NCBI GenBank assembly: GCA_035541215.1
Contig: DATKNV010000017.1
Coordinates: forward strand, 1 to 64,000
Direction of reading: 5' to 3'
DNA from: DASZHJ01 sp035541215
GTDB lineage: Bacteria; Pseudomonadota; Alphaproteobacteria; ATCC43930; CGMCC-115725
Length of the DNA stretch: 64,000 nt
A program made the translations under genes and the position numbers. This document shows, piece by piece, positions 50,505 through 59,626 of this stretch. Below the pieces are notes generated by a model. The model searched no databases and had not been told where the DNA came from. It saw only the letters and a program-made list of their open reading frames with translations. Each line of letters opens with the position of its first letter. Within the stretch, counting starts at the first letter, position 1.

Positions 50505-51142
50505 CGCGCGCCGCCGAGCCGCCGGCGAATCTCCTCCAGCACCGCCTCGAACATCGCGGGCGTAAGCACGCCCGTGCTCGTGTTGTAGCGCGAGCAGTGA
50601 TAGCTGTCGGCGAGCAGCACGCCCGTTTGGAGGGCGTGAAGCGCGCCGTGCTTGAAGGGATACGCCGATTTCCGCTGCGCGAGCGCGCCCAGGACGGCGT
50701 TGTGGGCGATGGCGCCGAGGGCGAGTATCGCGCGGAGCTCCGGCATCGCCGCTATTTCCTCCGAGAGGAAGGCGCCGCAGGCCGCGATCTCCACGGTCTC
50801 CGGCTTGTTCTCGGGCGGCACGCAGCGGACGGCGTTGGTGATGCGGCAGTCCCGGAGCTCGAGCCCGTCATCGGCGCGCGCGGCGTAGGTGCCGCGGGCG
50901 AAGCCGGATTTGAGGAGCGTCGCGTAGAGGAGATCGCCGGCGTAGTCGCCGGTGAAGGGGCGGCCGGTGCGGTTGGCACCCTTGAGCCCGGGCGCCAGGC
51001 CCACGATCAGAAGTCTCGCGTCGAGCCCGCCGAAGGACGGAACCGGCGCATTGTGCCATTCGCGATGACTTGCGCGCTGGGCCCGGCGGAACTCGACGAG
51101 ACGGGGGCAGCGCGGGCAGTCGTGACCGGGCTCCGCGCTCAC
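50501..51142 (-). CDS. Uracil-DNA glycosylase, family 5 (UDGb)
   Basis: A 213-residue iron-sulfur DNA glycosylase. GLAPGLKGANRTGRPFTGD is the family 5 motif 1, which lacks the catalytic Asp/Asn of family 1 and 4 enzymes. Motif 2 reads HCSRYNTSTGVLTP. C9 and C12, plus two later cysteines near 107 and 122, are suitable 4Fe-4S ligands. It removes uracil, hypoxanthine or related bases. It overlaps the upstream NYN-domain gene by 4 bases, so the two are co-expressed. Confidence 0.92.
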   Translation of the reverse strand: MSAEPGHDCPRCPRLVEFRRAQRASHREWHNAPVPSFGGLDARLLIVGLAPGLKGANRTGRPFTGDYAGDLLYATLLKSGFARGTYAARADDGLELRDCRITNAVRCVPPENKPETVEIAACGAFLSEEIAAMPELRAILALGAIAHNAVLGALAQRKSAYPFKHGALHALQTGVLLADSYHCSRYNTSTGVLTPAMFEAVLEEIRRRLGGAR

Positions 51143-51717
51143 TCGATGTCGTTATGGTGAGCGGGCGCGGCGGCGGGCCGGGAGCTCTCGTCGCGTACCC
51201 GCATGATCTGCGGCGCCAGGTCCTGCAGCTCGATGAAGGTATCGGCCTGCCGGCGGAGGTCGTCCGCGACCATCGGCGGCTGCGAGCGCAGCGTCGAGAC
51301 CACGCTCACGCGCACGCCCCTGCGCTGTACGGCCTCGACGAGGCGGCGGAAATCGCCGTCGCCCGAGAACAGCACGGCGTGATCGAGGTATTGCGCCATC
51401 TCCAGCATGTCGATCGCGAGCTCGATGTCCATGTTGCCCTTGATCTTGCGGCGGCCCATTGCGTCCGTGTACTCCTTGGTCGGCTTCGTCACCATCGTGT
51501 AGCCGTTGTAGTCGAGCCAATCCACGAGCGGACGCAGTGGGGAATATTCCTGATCCTCGATGAGCGCGGTGTAGTAAAAGGCGCGGATCAAGCGACCCTT
51601 GCCGGCGAAGAGATCGAGGAGGCGCTTGTAGTCGATGTCGAAGCCGAGGCCGCGCGCGGCGGCGTAGAGATTGGCTCCATCGATGAAAATCGCGATCCTC
51701 TCCTGAGCGTAAAACAT
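51139..51717 (-). CDS. NYN-domain (LabA/DUF88-like) protein
   Basis: A 192-residue PIN-like/NYN nuclease-fold protein. D13 in IFIDGANLY, the acidic NMDIELAIDML and SGDGDFRRLVEAVQRRG supply the metal-binding residues of the putative RNase site. The C-terminal 30 residues are hydrophilic and probably flexible. Cellular role is unclear; members of this branch are conserved next to folK-rpoZ in alphaproteobacteria. The ATG at 51717 fits the family N-terminus. Divergent from folK. Confidence 0.9.
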   Translation of the reverse strand: MFYAQERIAIFIDGANLYAAARGLGFDIDYKRLLDLFAGKGRLIRAFYYTALIEDQEYSPLRPLVDWLDYNGYTMVTKPTKEYTDAMGRRKIKGNMDIELAIDMLEMAQYLDHAVLFSGDGDFRRLVEAVQRRGVRVSVVSTLRSQPPMVADDLRRQADTFIELQDLAPQIMRVRDESSRPAAAPAHHNDIE

Positions 51718-51821
51718 GTCGCATGAAACTCCCGAAAAAATTGGTGTGCGGCAATGGCATCTAGCGAGCCACAATTAGCGGCCCATCTTCCGAGGGCGTC
51801 AAGGCGCAGGACCGCCGCTCG

Positions 51822-52319
51822 ATGATCCTGATCGGCCTCGGTGCCAATCTCCCGAGCGCGGAGTTCGGCGCACCGCCCGCGAGCCTCGAGGCGGCGCTCG
51901 AGATGCTGCAGCAATCCGGTGTAGCCGTCAGGAGACGCTCGCGCTGGTACCGCACGGCCCCGGTGCCGGCCTCGGATCAGCCCTGGTTCGTGAATGGCGT
52001 CGCCGCGGTCGAGACCGCGCTCGAGCCGGCCGCTCTCCTGGCCTTGATGCAGGCGATCGAGACCCGCTTCGGCCGCGTCCGGCGCGAGCGCAATGCCGCG
52101 AGGGTGCTCGATCTCGACCTCCTGGATTACGAGGGACGCGTGAGCAAGCCCGGCGACCCTCCGCCGGCCCTGCCGCATCCCCGGCTCGCCGAGCGCGCCT
52201 TCGTCCTCCGGCCCCTGGCGGAGGTGGCGCCCGGGTGGCGCCACCCGGCGACCGGGGCGACCATTGATGAGCTGCTGCTGCGATTGCCCCCCGGTCAGGC
52301 CGCGGAGCCCATAATTTGA
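51822..52319 (+). CDS. folK: 2-amino-4-hydroxy-6-hydroxymethyldihydropteridine diphosphokinase
   Basis: A 165-residue HPPK that pyrophosphorylates 6-hydroxymethyl-dihydropterin in folate synthesis. GLGANLP at the start, YRTAPVPASDQPWFVNGVAAVET, the acidic ARVLDLDLLDYEG (Mg-binding Asp pair) and HPRLAERAFVLRPLAEVAP are in the expected order. It stands alone without folP or folB, and its stop is 79 bases before rpoZ. Confidence 0.96.
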   Translation: MILIGLGANLPSAEFGAPPASLEAALEMLQQSGVAVRRRSRWYRTAPVPASDQPWFVNGVAAVETALEPAALLALMQAIETRFGRVRRERNAARVLDLDLLDYEGRVSKPGDPPPALPHPRLAERAFVLRPLAEVAPGWRHPATGATIDELLLRLPPGQAAEPII

Positions 52320-52333
52320 GCCTCCATCACGGG

Positions 52334-52362
52334 TTGCAGCCATAGGCCTCGTTCCATATATT
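52334..52362 (+). promoter_or_regulatory. Promoter for rpoZ-rsh
   Basis: TTGCAG (52334-52339), a 17-base spacer and TATATT (52357-52362), lying 36 bases before the rpoZ ATG in an unusually AT-rich stretch between folK and rpoZ. This is one of the best sigma-70-like matches in the window. Confidence 0.55.
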
Positions 52363-52398
52363 AGAATTCTTTCATGACCTCGGTGGAGAGTGGCGGGT

Positions 52399-52854
52399 AT
52401 GGCACGCGTAACGGTTGAGGATTGCGTACTCAAGATCCCGAATCGGTTCGAGCTGGTGCTCTTGGCGGCCCAGCGGGCGCGCGACGTCACGTCCGGCGCG
52501 CCGATCACCCTGGAGCGCGACAACGACAAGAATCCGGTCGTGGCGCTGCGGGAGATCGCGGACGAGACCATCAACCTCGAGCACGTCAAGAACGCCCTCA
52601 TCAAGGGCATGCAGAAGCACGTAGAGATCGACGAGCCCGAGGAGGACAAGGAGCTCGCCGCCGACACCCAGACCTGGCCCGCGGATCAGCCGATCGGCGA
52701 GGGCGAGGGCGAGGAGCTCGGCGACGAGGCCGCGACCGACGAGGAGCTCGACGAGGACGCGCTTTTCGTGGCCGAGGATGGAACCGCCCCCGTCGAGGGC
52801 ATCGGCGAGGAGGCCGGAGAGGCGGACACCGAGGCCCGCAAGGGTCCGCAGTAA
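52399..52854 (+). CDS. rpoZ: RNA polymerase omega subunit
   Basis: A 151-residue omega subunit. MARVTVEDCVLKIPNRFELVLLAAQRARD and VVALREIADETI are the conserved core that braces the beta-prime C-terminus and helps bind ppGpp. The tail after about residue 75 is strongly acidic (Glu/Asp-rich) and longer than that of E. coli omega (about 90 residues). It lies directly upstream of the ppGpp synthetase/hydrolase, the usual order. The ATG at 52399 is preferred over an in-frame GTG three codons earlier. Confidence 0.97.
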   Translation: MARVTVEDCVLKIPNRFELVLLAAQRARDVTSGAPITLERDNDKNPVVALREIADETINLEHVKNALIKGMQKHVEIDEPEEDKELAADTQTWPADQPIGEGEGEELGDEAATDEELDEDALFVAEDGTAPVEGIGEEAGEADTEARKGPQ

Positions 52855-52947
52855 CGGGATGGCGGGCGGTGGCGGCATTCGGGTCCCTTCCGCCCCGCTA
52901 CCGTTCTGCCTGAGCGAGCGCCGGGCCGGGCGCGCGAGTAACCGGCG

Positions 52948-55101
52948 ATGATGCGGCAATTCGAGCTGGTGGAGCGGGTCAAGTCCTACGATCCGTCGGC
53001 GGACGAGGACGCGCTCAACCGCGCCTACGTCTTCTCCATGAAGGCGCACGGGACGCAGAAGCGTGCCTCCGGCGACCCCTATTTCTCTCACCCCGTGGAG
53101 GTCGCGGGCATCCTCGCGGGCATGAAGCTCGACAGCTCGTCGATCGTGACGGGGCTGCTCCACGACACGGTCGAGGACACGTTGGCGACGCTCGACGAGA
53201 TCGAGCGCGTCTTCGGGCCGGAGATCGGGCGCCTCGTCGACGGCGTGACCAAGCTCTCCCGCGTCGAGCTGCAATCCGGCCAAACCAAGCAGGCCGAGAA
53301 TTTCCGCAAGCTCGTGCTCGCGATGTCCGAGGACATCCGCGTGCTCCTGGTTAAGCTCGCGGACCGCCTCCACAACATGCGCACGCTCCGCTTCATCAAG
53401 GACCCGGAGAAGCGCAAGCGCATCGCACGCGAGACCATGGAGATCTACGCGCAGCTCGCCGAGCGCATCGGCATGCACGAGATGAAGGACCAGCTCGAGG
53501 ACTTGGCCTTCGCCGAGCTCCATCCGGATGCCCGCGACGGCATCCTCACCCGCCTCGCCTTCCTGCGCGAGAAGGGCGGCGATCTCGTCAAGCGCGTCAT
53601 CGCGGAATTGAAGGACACGCTCAAGGAGGGTGGGCTCGACGCCCAGGTCTCCGGCCGCGAGAAATCGCCTTATTCGATCTGGCGCAAGATGCAGCGCAAG
53701 GACGTGGGGTTCGAGCAGCTCTCGGACATCATGGCCTTTCGCGTCGTCGTCGACACGATCGAGCAGTGCTACCAGGCGCTCGGGGTGATCCACAGCCGCT
53801 ATCACGTGGTCCCCGGCCGCTTCAAGGACTACATCTCGACGCCGAAGCCCAACCGCTATCGCTCGCTCCACACCGGCGTGATCGGGCCGGAGCGGCAGCG
53901 CATCGAGATCCAGATCCGCACCCGCGAGATGCACGAGATAGCGGAGCTGGGCGTCGCCGCGCATTGGAGCTACAAGCAAGGCGCGCCCAAGACCGACGGG
54001 CCGCAATACCGCTGGCTGCGCGAGCTCCTGGACATTCTCGAGCACGCCTCGGGTCCCGAGGAATTCCTGGAGCACACGCGGCTCGAGATGTTCCAGGACC
54101 AGGTCTTCTGCTTCACGCCCAAGGGCGATCTCTTTGCCTTGCCGCGGGGATCGACGCCGGTCGATTTCGCCTACGCCGTCCACTCCGAGATCGGCGACAC
54201 CACCGTGGGCGCCAAGATCAACGGGCGCCTGGTCCCGCTGCGCACGCCGCTTCAGAACGGCGATCAGGTCGAGATCGTGACCTCGAAGGCGCAGACGCCT
54301 TCGCCGACCTGGGAGCGCTTCGTCGTCACGGGCAAGGCGCGCGCACGCATCCGCCGCTTCGTCCGCACGCAGCAGCGCCAGCAGTATCTCGATCTCGGCC
54401 GCGCGATCGTGCAGAAGGCGTTCCGGCAGGAGAGCCAGGAATTCACGGAGAAGGCGCTCGAGCCGATCCTCAAGCAATTCCAGGCCGAGGCCGTCGACGA
54501 CCTGTACGTCGTCGTGGGCGAGGGGCTGCACACGGGGCAGGAGGTCGTGCACGCGCTCTTCCCGCCGAAGCCCGATGCGAAGCCGAAAAAGGTGCTGCCG
54601 CTCGCGGAGGCGCGGGCGAAGGGGCGCGGGAAGGGCAAGGCCTCCGACACCGCCGTGCCGATCCGCGGTCTCATTCCGGGCATGGCGCTGCATTTCGCGG
54701 GCTGCTGCCATCCGCTCCCCGGAGACCGTATCGTCGGCATCGTCACGACGGGGAAGGGCGTCACGATCCACACCATCGATTGCGAGACGCTCGCGAACTA
54801 CGCGGATACGCCGGAGCGCTGGCTCGACGTCGCCTGGAGCAACAGCGGCGACCCCGACCAGGCGCATGTCGGGCGCATCAACGTCACCATCGGCAACGAG
54901 CCCGGCAGCCTCGGCGCCCTCACCACCATCATCGGCAAGCATCAGGGCAACATCAGCAATCTCAAGATCACGAACCGCTCCCTGGATTTCTTCGAGATTC
55001 TCGTGGACATCGAGGTGCAGGACGTGAAGCACCTCACCAACATCATCGCCGCGCTGCGCGCCGCGCCCTCGATCAACTCGGTCGAGCGCGCGCGGGCCTG
55101 A
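52948..55101 (+). CDS. rsh: Bifunctional (p)ppGpp synthetase/hydrolase
   Basis: A 717-residue RelA/SpoT homologue. The hydrolase HD site is intact: H48 in FSHPVEV, H72-D73 in LLHDTVEDT, and LADRLHNMRTL. The synthetase domain has EKSPYSIWRKMQRK and LSDIMAFRVVV. TGS follows (CFTPKGDLFALPRGSTPVDFAYAVH), then a zinc-finger-like CCHPLPGD region and a C-terminal ACT domain (TTIIGKHQGNISNLKI). Both activities are thus expected, as in the single Rsh of most alphaproteobacteria. The start is the first of two adjacent ATGs. Confidence 0.97.
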   Translation: MMRQFELVERVKSYDPSADEDALNRAYVFSMKAHGTQKRASGDPYFSHPVEVAGILAGMKLDSSSIVTGLLHDTVEDTLATLDEIERVFGPEIGRLVDGVTKLSRVELQSGQTKQAENFRKLVLAMSEDIRVLLVKLADRLHNMRTLRFIKDPEKRKRIARETMEIYAQLAERIGMHEMKDQLEDLAFAELHPDARDGILTRLAFLREKGGDLVKRVIAELKDTLKEGGLDAQVSGREKSPYSIWRKMQRKDVGFEQLSDIMAFRVVVDTIEQCYQALGVIHSRYHVVPGRFKDYISTPKPNRYRSLHTGVIGPERQRIEIQIRTREMHEIAELGVAAHWSYKQGAPKTDGPQYRWLRELLDILEHASGPEEFLEHTRLEMFQDQVFCFTPKGDLFALPRGSTPVDFAYAVHSEIGDTTVGAKINGRLVPLRTPLQNGDQVEIVTSKAQTPSPTWERFVVTGKARARIRRFVRTQQRQQYLDLGRAIVQKAFRQESQEFTEKALEPILKQFQAEAVDDLYVVVGEGLHTGQEVVHALFPPKPDAKPKKVLPLAEARAKGRGKGKASDTAVPIRGLIPGMALHFAGCCHPLPGDRIVGIVTTGKGVTIHTIDCETLANYADTPERWLDVAWSNSGDPDQAHVGRINVTIGNEPGSLGALTTIIGKHQGNISNLKITNRSLDFFEILVDIEVQDVKHLTNIIAALRAAPSINSVERARA

Positions 55102-55130
55102 GGCGGCGCAGCTGTGGAAAGGCCGTGCCC

Positions 55131-55895
55131 ATGAACGCACCGAAGCGAGCGCTCCGACTGGGCGTCAACATCGATCACGTCGCGACGATCAGGAACGCCC
55201 GCGGCATCAAGCATCCCGATCCCGTCCGAGCGGCGCGGCTTGCGGCGCAGGCCGGCGCCGACGGGATCACCGCGCATCTGCGCGAGGATCGCCGGCACAT
55301 ATCCGACGACGACATCGAGCGGCTCGCGAGCGAGATCGACCTGCCGCTCAATCTCGAGATGGCCGCGACTGCGGAGATGCTGGCGATCGCGCTCCGGCAC
55401 AAGCCGCACGCCGCCTGCATCGTGCCGGAGAAGCGCGCGGAGATCACGACCGAGGGCGGCCTCGACGCCGTCGGGGGCGCGCAGCATCTCGCCTCCTTCG
55501 TGCGGGATCTCGGCGCGGCCGGCATTCGCGTCTCGCTCTTCATCGATCCCGAGCGGGCGCAGCTCGATGCCGCCAAGGCGCTGGGCGCGCCGGTGGTGGA
55601 GCTCCATACCGGCGCTTATTGCGAGGCCGAGGGTGCCGCGCGCGAGCGCGAGCTGCGGCGGATCGCCGCCGCGGCGGCGCATGCCGAGGCGATCGGCCTC
55701 GAATGCCACGCGGGCCATGGCTTGAGCTTCGAGACCGTGGGCGCCATTGCAGCGATCCCCACCATCGTCGAGCTCAACATCGGGCATTTCCTGATCGGCG
55801 AAGCGATCTTCAGCGGGCTCGACAGCGCGATCAAGCGCATGCGCTCGCTCATGGACAAGGCGCGGTCCGAGGCGCAGGGCCAGCGGAGCGCCTGA
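55131..55895 (+). CDS. pdxJ: Pyridoxine 5'-phosphate synthase
   Basis: A 254-residue TIM barrel that joins 1-deoxyxylulose 5-phosphate with 3-amino-2-oxopropyl phosphate, the last ring-forming step of vitamin B6 synthesis. LGVNIDHVATIRNARG, ITAHLREDRRHI, PEKRAEITTEGG, VELHTGAYCEA, HAGHGLSFE and ELNIGHFLIGEAIFSGL are all present. The stop overlaps the acpS start (TGATG), and it lies 29 bases after rsh. Confidence 0.97.
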   Translation: MNAPKRALRLGVNIDHVATIRNARGIKHPDPVRAARLAAQAGADGITAHLREDRRHISDDDIERLASEIDLPLNLEMAATAEMLAIALRHKPHAACIVPEKRAEITTEGGLDAVGGAQHLASFVRDLGAAGIRVSLFIDPERAQLDAAKALGAPVVELHTGAYCEAEGAARERELRRIAAAAAHAEAIGLECHAGHGLSFETVGAIAAIPTIVELNIGHFLIGEAIFSGLDSAIKRMRSLMDKARSEAQGQRSA

Positions 55896-56314
55896 TGATC
55901 CTGGGCCTCGGCAGCGATCTCGTGGACGTGCGGCGCATCGAGCGCACCATCGCGCGCTTCGGCGCGCGCTTCCTCGAGCGCGTCTTCACTCCCGAGGAGC
56001 GTGCGAAGTCGGAAGCGCGCGCGAACCGCGCCGCGAGCTACGCGCGACGCTACGCCGCCAAGGAAGCCTGCGCCAAGGCGCTCGGCACCGGCTTTCGCGA
56101 GGGCGTGCGCTGGCGCGACCTCGGGGTGGTCGACCGGCCGCTGGGCCGGCCCGGGCTCGTCCTCGCGGGCGCCGCCCGCGCGCGGCTCGAGGCGATGACG
56201 CCTCCGGGCATGCGGGCGCGCCTCGATCTCACGATCTCCGACGAGCCGCCGCTCGCCCACGCGCTGGTAGTGATTTCCGCCGACCCCGTCGCATCGGCGG
56301 AGCGCCGGCCTTGA
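55895..56314 (+). CDS. acpS: Holo-[acyl-carrier-protein] synthase
   Basis: A 139-residue phosphopantetheinyl transferase for acyl carrier protein. GLGSDLVDVRRIE carries the Mg-binding Asp, RYAAKEACAKALGTGF the Glu and Lys of the active site, and SDEPPLAHALVVIS the C-terminal strand. pdxJ-acpS-lepB is a common order. The first residue overlaps the pdxJ stop by one base. Confidence 0.97.
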   Translation: MILGLGSDLVDVRRIERTIARFGARFLERVFTPEERAKSEARANRAASYARRYAAKEACAKALGTGFREGVRWRDLGVVDRPLGRPGLVLAGAARARLEAMTPPGMRARLDLTISDEPPLAHALVVISADPVASAERRP

Positions 56315-56403
56315 CTTCCCGCCTGCCCGCGGGCTTCATCTGCCGCGTCCGAATCTCCCCGAGAACCCGAACAGCCGCGCCCCTGGCGTGACGGAAGCGT
56401 TGC

Positions 56404-57222
56404 ATGAAGAACAAGGCGACCAGCCACAAGCAAGTTCGCGCGGCCAGCGGATTCGGCGAGGTCATCCGTACGATCCTCTATGCGCTCCTGATCGCGATCG
56501 TCGTTCGCACCTTTGCTTATGAGCCCTTCAACATTCCCTCGGGCTCTATGATCCCGACCCTGCTCGTCGGCGACTACCTCTTCGTCTCGAAATTCTCTTA
56601 CGGCTACAGCCGCTACTCCTTTCCGTTCTGGCCGCCGCCCTTCTCCGGCCGCTTCTTCGGCGGCGAGCCCCAGCGCGGCGACGTCATCGTCTTCAAGTGG
56701 CCGGGAGACAATTCGACCGACTACATCAAGCGTCTGGTCGGCCTGCCCGGAGACCGGATCCAAGTCACGGGCGGCGTCCTCTACGTGAACGGCGTGCCCG
56801 CGAAGCGGACCTGGATCGGGAAGTTCACCGACGAGGAGGGCAGCTCGAGCATGGAGCGTCAGGAATACGAGGAGGTCCTGCCAAACGGCGTGCGGCATCC
56901 GATCCTGCTGAGCGACGCCGAGAGCCGCCCGGCACCCACGGACTGTCCCATCAACACCTTCCGCTCGCCGAATGGGCCCGAGAACACCTGCGTCTACGTG
57001 GTTCCGCAGGGCATGTATTTCATGATGGGCGACAACCGCGACAATTCCGCCGACAGCCGGATCGCGCTCAACGACCGCGGCGTCGGCTTCGTCCCGGCGG
57101 AGAATCTGATCGGGCGCGCGGAGTTCATCTTCTTCTCGACCGACGGCTCCGCCTCATGGTGGGAAGTCTGGAAATGGCCGCTCGCCATTCGATACGACCG
57201 GCTGTTCAAGGCGATCCGATAG
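56404..57222 (+). CDS. lepB: Signal peptidase I
   Basis: A 272-residue leader peptidase. A single membrane segment (about residues 20-38) is followed by the nucleophile S48 in NIPSGSMIPT and the general base K109 in YIKRLVGLPGD. FMMGDNRDNSADSR is the conserved box E. It cleaves signal peptides of exported preproteins at the periplasmic face. The N-terminus is short, with one membrane segment rather than the two of E. coli, as in most alphaproteobacteria. One base separates its stop from rnc. Confidence 0.96.
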   Translation: MKNKATSHKQVRAASGFGEVIRTILYALLIAIVVRTFAYEPFNIPSGSMIPTLLVGDYLFVSKFSYGYSRYSFPFWPPPFSGRFFGGEPQRGDVIVFKWPGDNSTDYIKRLVGLPGDRIQVTGGVLYVNGVPAKRTWIGKFTDEEGSSSMERQEYEEVLPNGVRHPILLSDAESRPAPTDCPINTFRSPNGPENTCVYVVPQGMYFMMGDNRDNSADSRIALNDRGVGFVPAENLIGRAEFIFFSTDGSASWWEVWKWPLAIRYDRLFKAIR

Positions 57223-57223
57223 G

Positions 57224-57931
57224 ATGACGTCCGGGGGTTCCGAGCTCGGACCCTTGATCGAGGCACTGGGCCACCGCTTCGCCGCCTCGGAATTGCTCGC
57301 GGAGGCGCTCACGCATCCGAGCGCCACCGGCCGGCACGGCCGGGCGCGCCGCAGCTACGAGCGCCTCGAATTCCTCGGCGACCGCGTGCTCGGATTGATC
57401 GTGGCGGAGATGCTCTGGCGGCGCTTTCCCGAAGAGGCCGAGGGGGAGCTCACGCGCCGGCACACCGGCCTGGTCCGGCGCGAGGCGCTCGTTCATGTCG
57501 CGCGCAGCGTCGGGCTCGGCCCCTTCGTTCGGGTCTCCGCGGGTGAGGCCCAGGCGGGTGCCCGCGAGCACGACAGCGTGCTGGCGGATGCCTGCGAGGC
57601 CGTGATCGCCGCGCTCTATCTCGACGGCGGTCTCGAAGCCGCGCGCGGCTTCGTCGCGCGCCACTGGGCGCCGCTCCTCGAGGCCTCGGCGGTGCCGCCG
57701 CGCGATCCCAAGACCGCGCTCCAGGAATGGGCGCAGGGGCGCGGCCGCGGCCTCCCGGTCTACGAGACCGTTGCCGCCGAGGGCCCCGCGCACAAGCGCG
57801 TCTTCACCGTGACCGCCCGCGTCGAGGGCGCCGAGCCCGCGACCGCGAGCGGCGGCTCCAAGCGCGCGGCGGAGACCGCCGCCGCCGCCGAGCTGCTCCG
57901 CCGGCTCACCGCGGAGCGTCGAAGCGCGTGA
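57224..57931 (+). CDS. rnc: Ribonuclease III
   Basis: A 235-residue double-strand-specific endonuclease. YERLEFLGDRVLGLIVAEML is the signature with the catalytic Glu and Asp, and DACEAVIAALYLDGGLE carries the second acidic pair. The C-terminal dsRNA-binding domain starts near DPKTALQEWAQGRG and ends with SGGSKRAAETAAAAELL. It matures rRNA. Overlaps era (TGATG). lepB-rnc-era is a classic order. Confidence 0.97.
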   Translation: MTSGGSELGPLIEALGHRFAASELLAEALTHPSATGRHGRARRSYERLEFLGDRVLGLIVAEMLWRRFPEEAEGELTRRHTGLVRREALVHVARSVGLGPFVRVSAGEAQAGAREHDSVLADACEAVIAALYLDGGLEAARGFVARHWAPLLEASAVPPRDPKTALQEWAQGRGRGLPVYETVAAEGPAHKRVFTVTARVEGAEPATASGGSKRAAETAAAAELLRRLTAERRSA

Positions 57932-58845
57932 TGAGCGGAACCGCGCCCCGGCGCTGCGGCTACGTCGCGCTGATCGGCGCGCCCAATGCGGGGAAATCGA
58001 CCCTGCTCAACGCGCTCGTCGGCGCCAAGGTCTCGATCGTCTCGCCGAAGGTGCAGACGACGCGCCGGCGCATCCTCGGGATCGCCGTGGAGGACGGCTC
58101 GCAGATCGTCTTCGTCGACACCCCCGGCATCTTCGCGCCGCGTCCGGGCCGCCGCCTCGAGCGCGCCATGGTCACGGCGGCCTGGGAAGGCGCGGAGGAT
58201 GCCGATCTCGTCGTTCTCCTCGTCGACGTCACGCGCCCCGACGACCCCGACACGCGCGGCATCGTCGATCGCCTCAAAGCCGCCGGACGCAAGGCGGTGC
58301 TGGTGCTCAACAAGATCGACCTCGTGCCGCGCCCGTCGCTGCTGGAGCTCGCGGCGCGCTTCGAGCGCGAGGGCATCTTCGAGCCGATCTTCATGATATC
58401 GGGCCTCACCGGCGACGGCGTCCCGGACCTCCGCCGCCATCTCGCCGCCGCTCTCCCCGAGGGACCCTGGCTCTATCCCGAGGACCAGCTCTCCGACCTG
58501 CCGGAGCGCCTCCTCGCGGCGGAGGCGACGCGCGAGCAGGTCTTCCTGCAGCTCCACGACGAGCTTCCCTACGCCATCACCGTCGAGACCGACAAATGGG
58601 AGGAGCGCAAGGACGGCAGCGTCCGCATCGAGCAGACGATCTTCGTCCAGCGTCCGGGCCAGAAAGCGATCGTGCTGGGCGAGGGCGGCCAGCAGATCAA
58701 GCGCATCGGCGCCCGCGCGCGGACCGAGCTCGAGGCGATGCTGGGACGCCGCGTGCATCTCTTCCTCTTCGTCCGCGTCGAGAAGGGCTGGACCGAGGAC
58801 CGCGAGCGCTACGAGGCGATGGGCCTCGACTTCGAGGACGAGTAG
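57931..58845 (+). CDS. era: GTPase Era
   Basis: A 304-residue GTPase that binds 16S rRNA near its 3' end during 30S assembly. G1 is GAPNAGKST (about residues 16-24), the switch region is SPKVQTTRRRI, G3 is DTPG, and G4 is NKID. The C-terminal KH domain spans about 210-300 with LGEGGQQIKRIGARAR. The ATG at 57931 shares one base with the rnc stop. Confidence 0.97.
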   Translation: MSGTAPRRCGYVALIGAPNAGKSTLLNALVGAKVSIVSPKVQTTRRRILGIAVEDGSQIVFVDTPGIFAPRPGRRLERAMVTAAWEGAEDADLVVLLVDVTRPDDPDTRGIVDRLKAAGRKAVLVLNKIDLVPRPSLLELAARFEREGIFEPIFMISGLTGDGVPDLRRHLAAALPEGPWLYPEDQLSDLPERLLAAEATREQVFLQLHDELPYAITVETDKWEERKDGSVRIEQTIFVQRPGQKAIVLGEGGQQIKRIGARARTELEAMLGRRVHLFLFVRVEKGWTEDRERYEAMGLDFEDE

Positions 58846-58855
58846 AGGGCGGCCG

Positions 58856-59626
58856 ATGCACTGGAACGAGACAGGCATCGTGCTGGCGGTGCGTCGTCAC
58901 GGCGAGAGCGCGCTCGTCGTGCATCTCTTGACGCGCGAGCACGGCCGCCACGCGGGCCTCGTCCATGGCGGGCAGGGCCGTAAAGGCCGCACGATCTATC
59001 AGGTGGGCAATGCCGTCGAGGCGACCTGGCGCGCGCGGCTCGAGGAGCAGCTCGGGACTTTCTCCGGCGAGCTCGCGGTGGGCCACGCCGCCCGCGTCAT
59101 CGACGATCCGCTCCGCCTTGCCTGTCTCTCCGCGGCGGCGGCAATGGCGGAGGCGGCGCTACCGGAGCGCGAGCCGCATCCGCGCGCCTATGACGGTCTC
59201 GTGGCGCTCTTGGATGCGCTCGACAGCGACCGCGGTTGGGCCGCGCTCTACGCGCGCTGGGAGCTGGCGCTGCTCGCGGAGCTCGGCTTCGGCCTCGATC
59301 TCGCGCGCTGCGCCGCGACGGGCGCGAGCGCGGATCTCGTCTACGTCTCGCCCAAATCCGGCCAAGCCGTCTCGCGCGAGGCGGGCGAGCCCTATCGCAA
59401 GCAGCTCCTCCCTTTGCCGGGGTTTCTCTTGGACGGCGGCGAGACCGAGCCATCAGCATCGGAGATCGGCGATGCGCTGCGCCTCACCGGCTTCTTCTGG
59501 GAGCGCCGCGTCTTCCAGCCGCACGGCCGCAAGCCCCCGGCCGCGCGCACCCGCTTCGTTGACCGACTCGGGCGCGAGCGGACACACTCACCCAAAGCAG
59601 ATGTAGACACGGTCGGATCGACATGA
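58856..59626 (+). CDS. recO: DNA repair protein RecO
   Basis: A 256-residue RecO: an N-terminal OB fold (GIVLAVRRHGESALVVHLLTREHGRHAGLVHGG) and an all-helical C-terminal domain with LLAELGFGLDLARCAATG. It acts with RecF/RecR to load RecA on SSB-coated gaps. The C-terminus is slightly variable but of normal length. Its stop overlaps parC in an ATGA. Confidence 0.95.
   Translation: MHWNETGIVLAVRRHGESALVVHLLTREHGRHAGLVHGGQGRKGRTIYQVGNAVEATWRARLEEQLGTFSGELAVGHAARVIDDPLRLACLSAAAAMAEAALPEREPHPRAYDGLVALLDALDSDRGWAALYARWELALLAELGFGLDLARCAATGASADLVYVSPKSGQAVSREAGEPYRKQLLPLPGFLLDGGETEPSASEIGDALRLTGFFWERRVFQPHGRKPPAARTRFVDRLGRERTHSPKADVDTVGST

Noticed and set aside
52372..55140. 922-codon open frame antisense to rpoZ and rsh
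   Set aside because: Same GC effect; composition (Arg, Leu, Asp, Glu repeats) is that of a shadow frame and it covers two certain genes.
56311..56339. TTGACT near the end of acpS as a lepB promoter
   Set aside because: The -35 is good but the hexamer 17 bases downstream (CTTCAT) is a poor -10.
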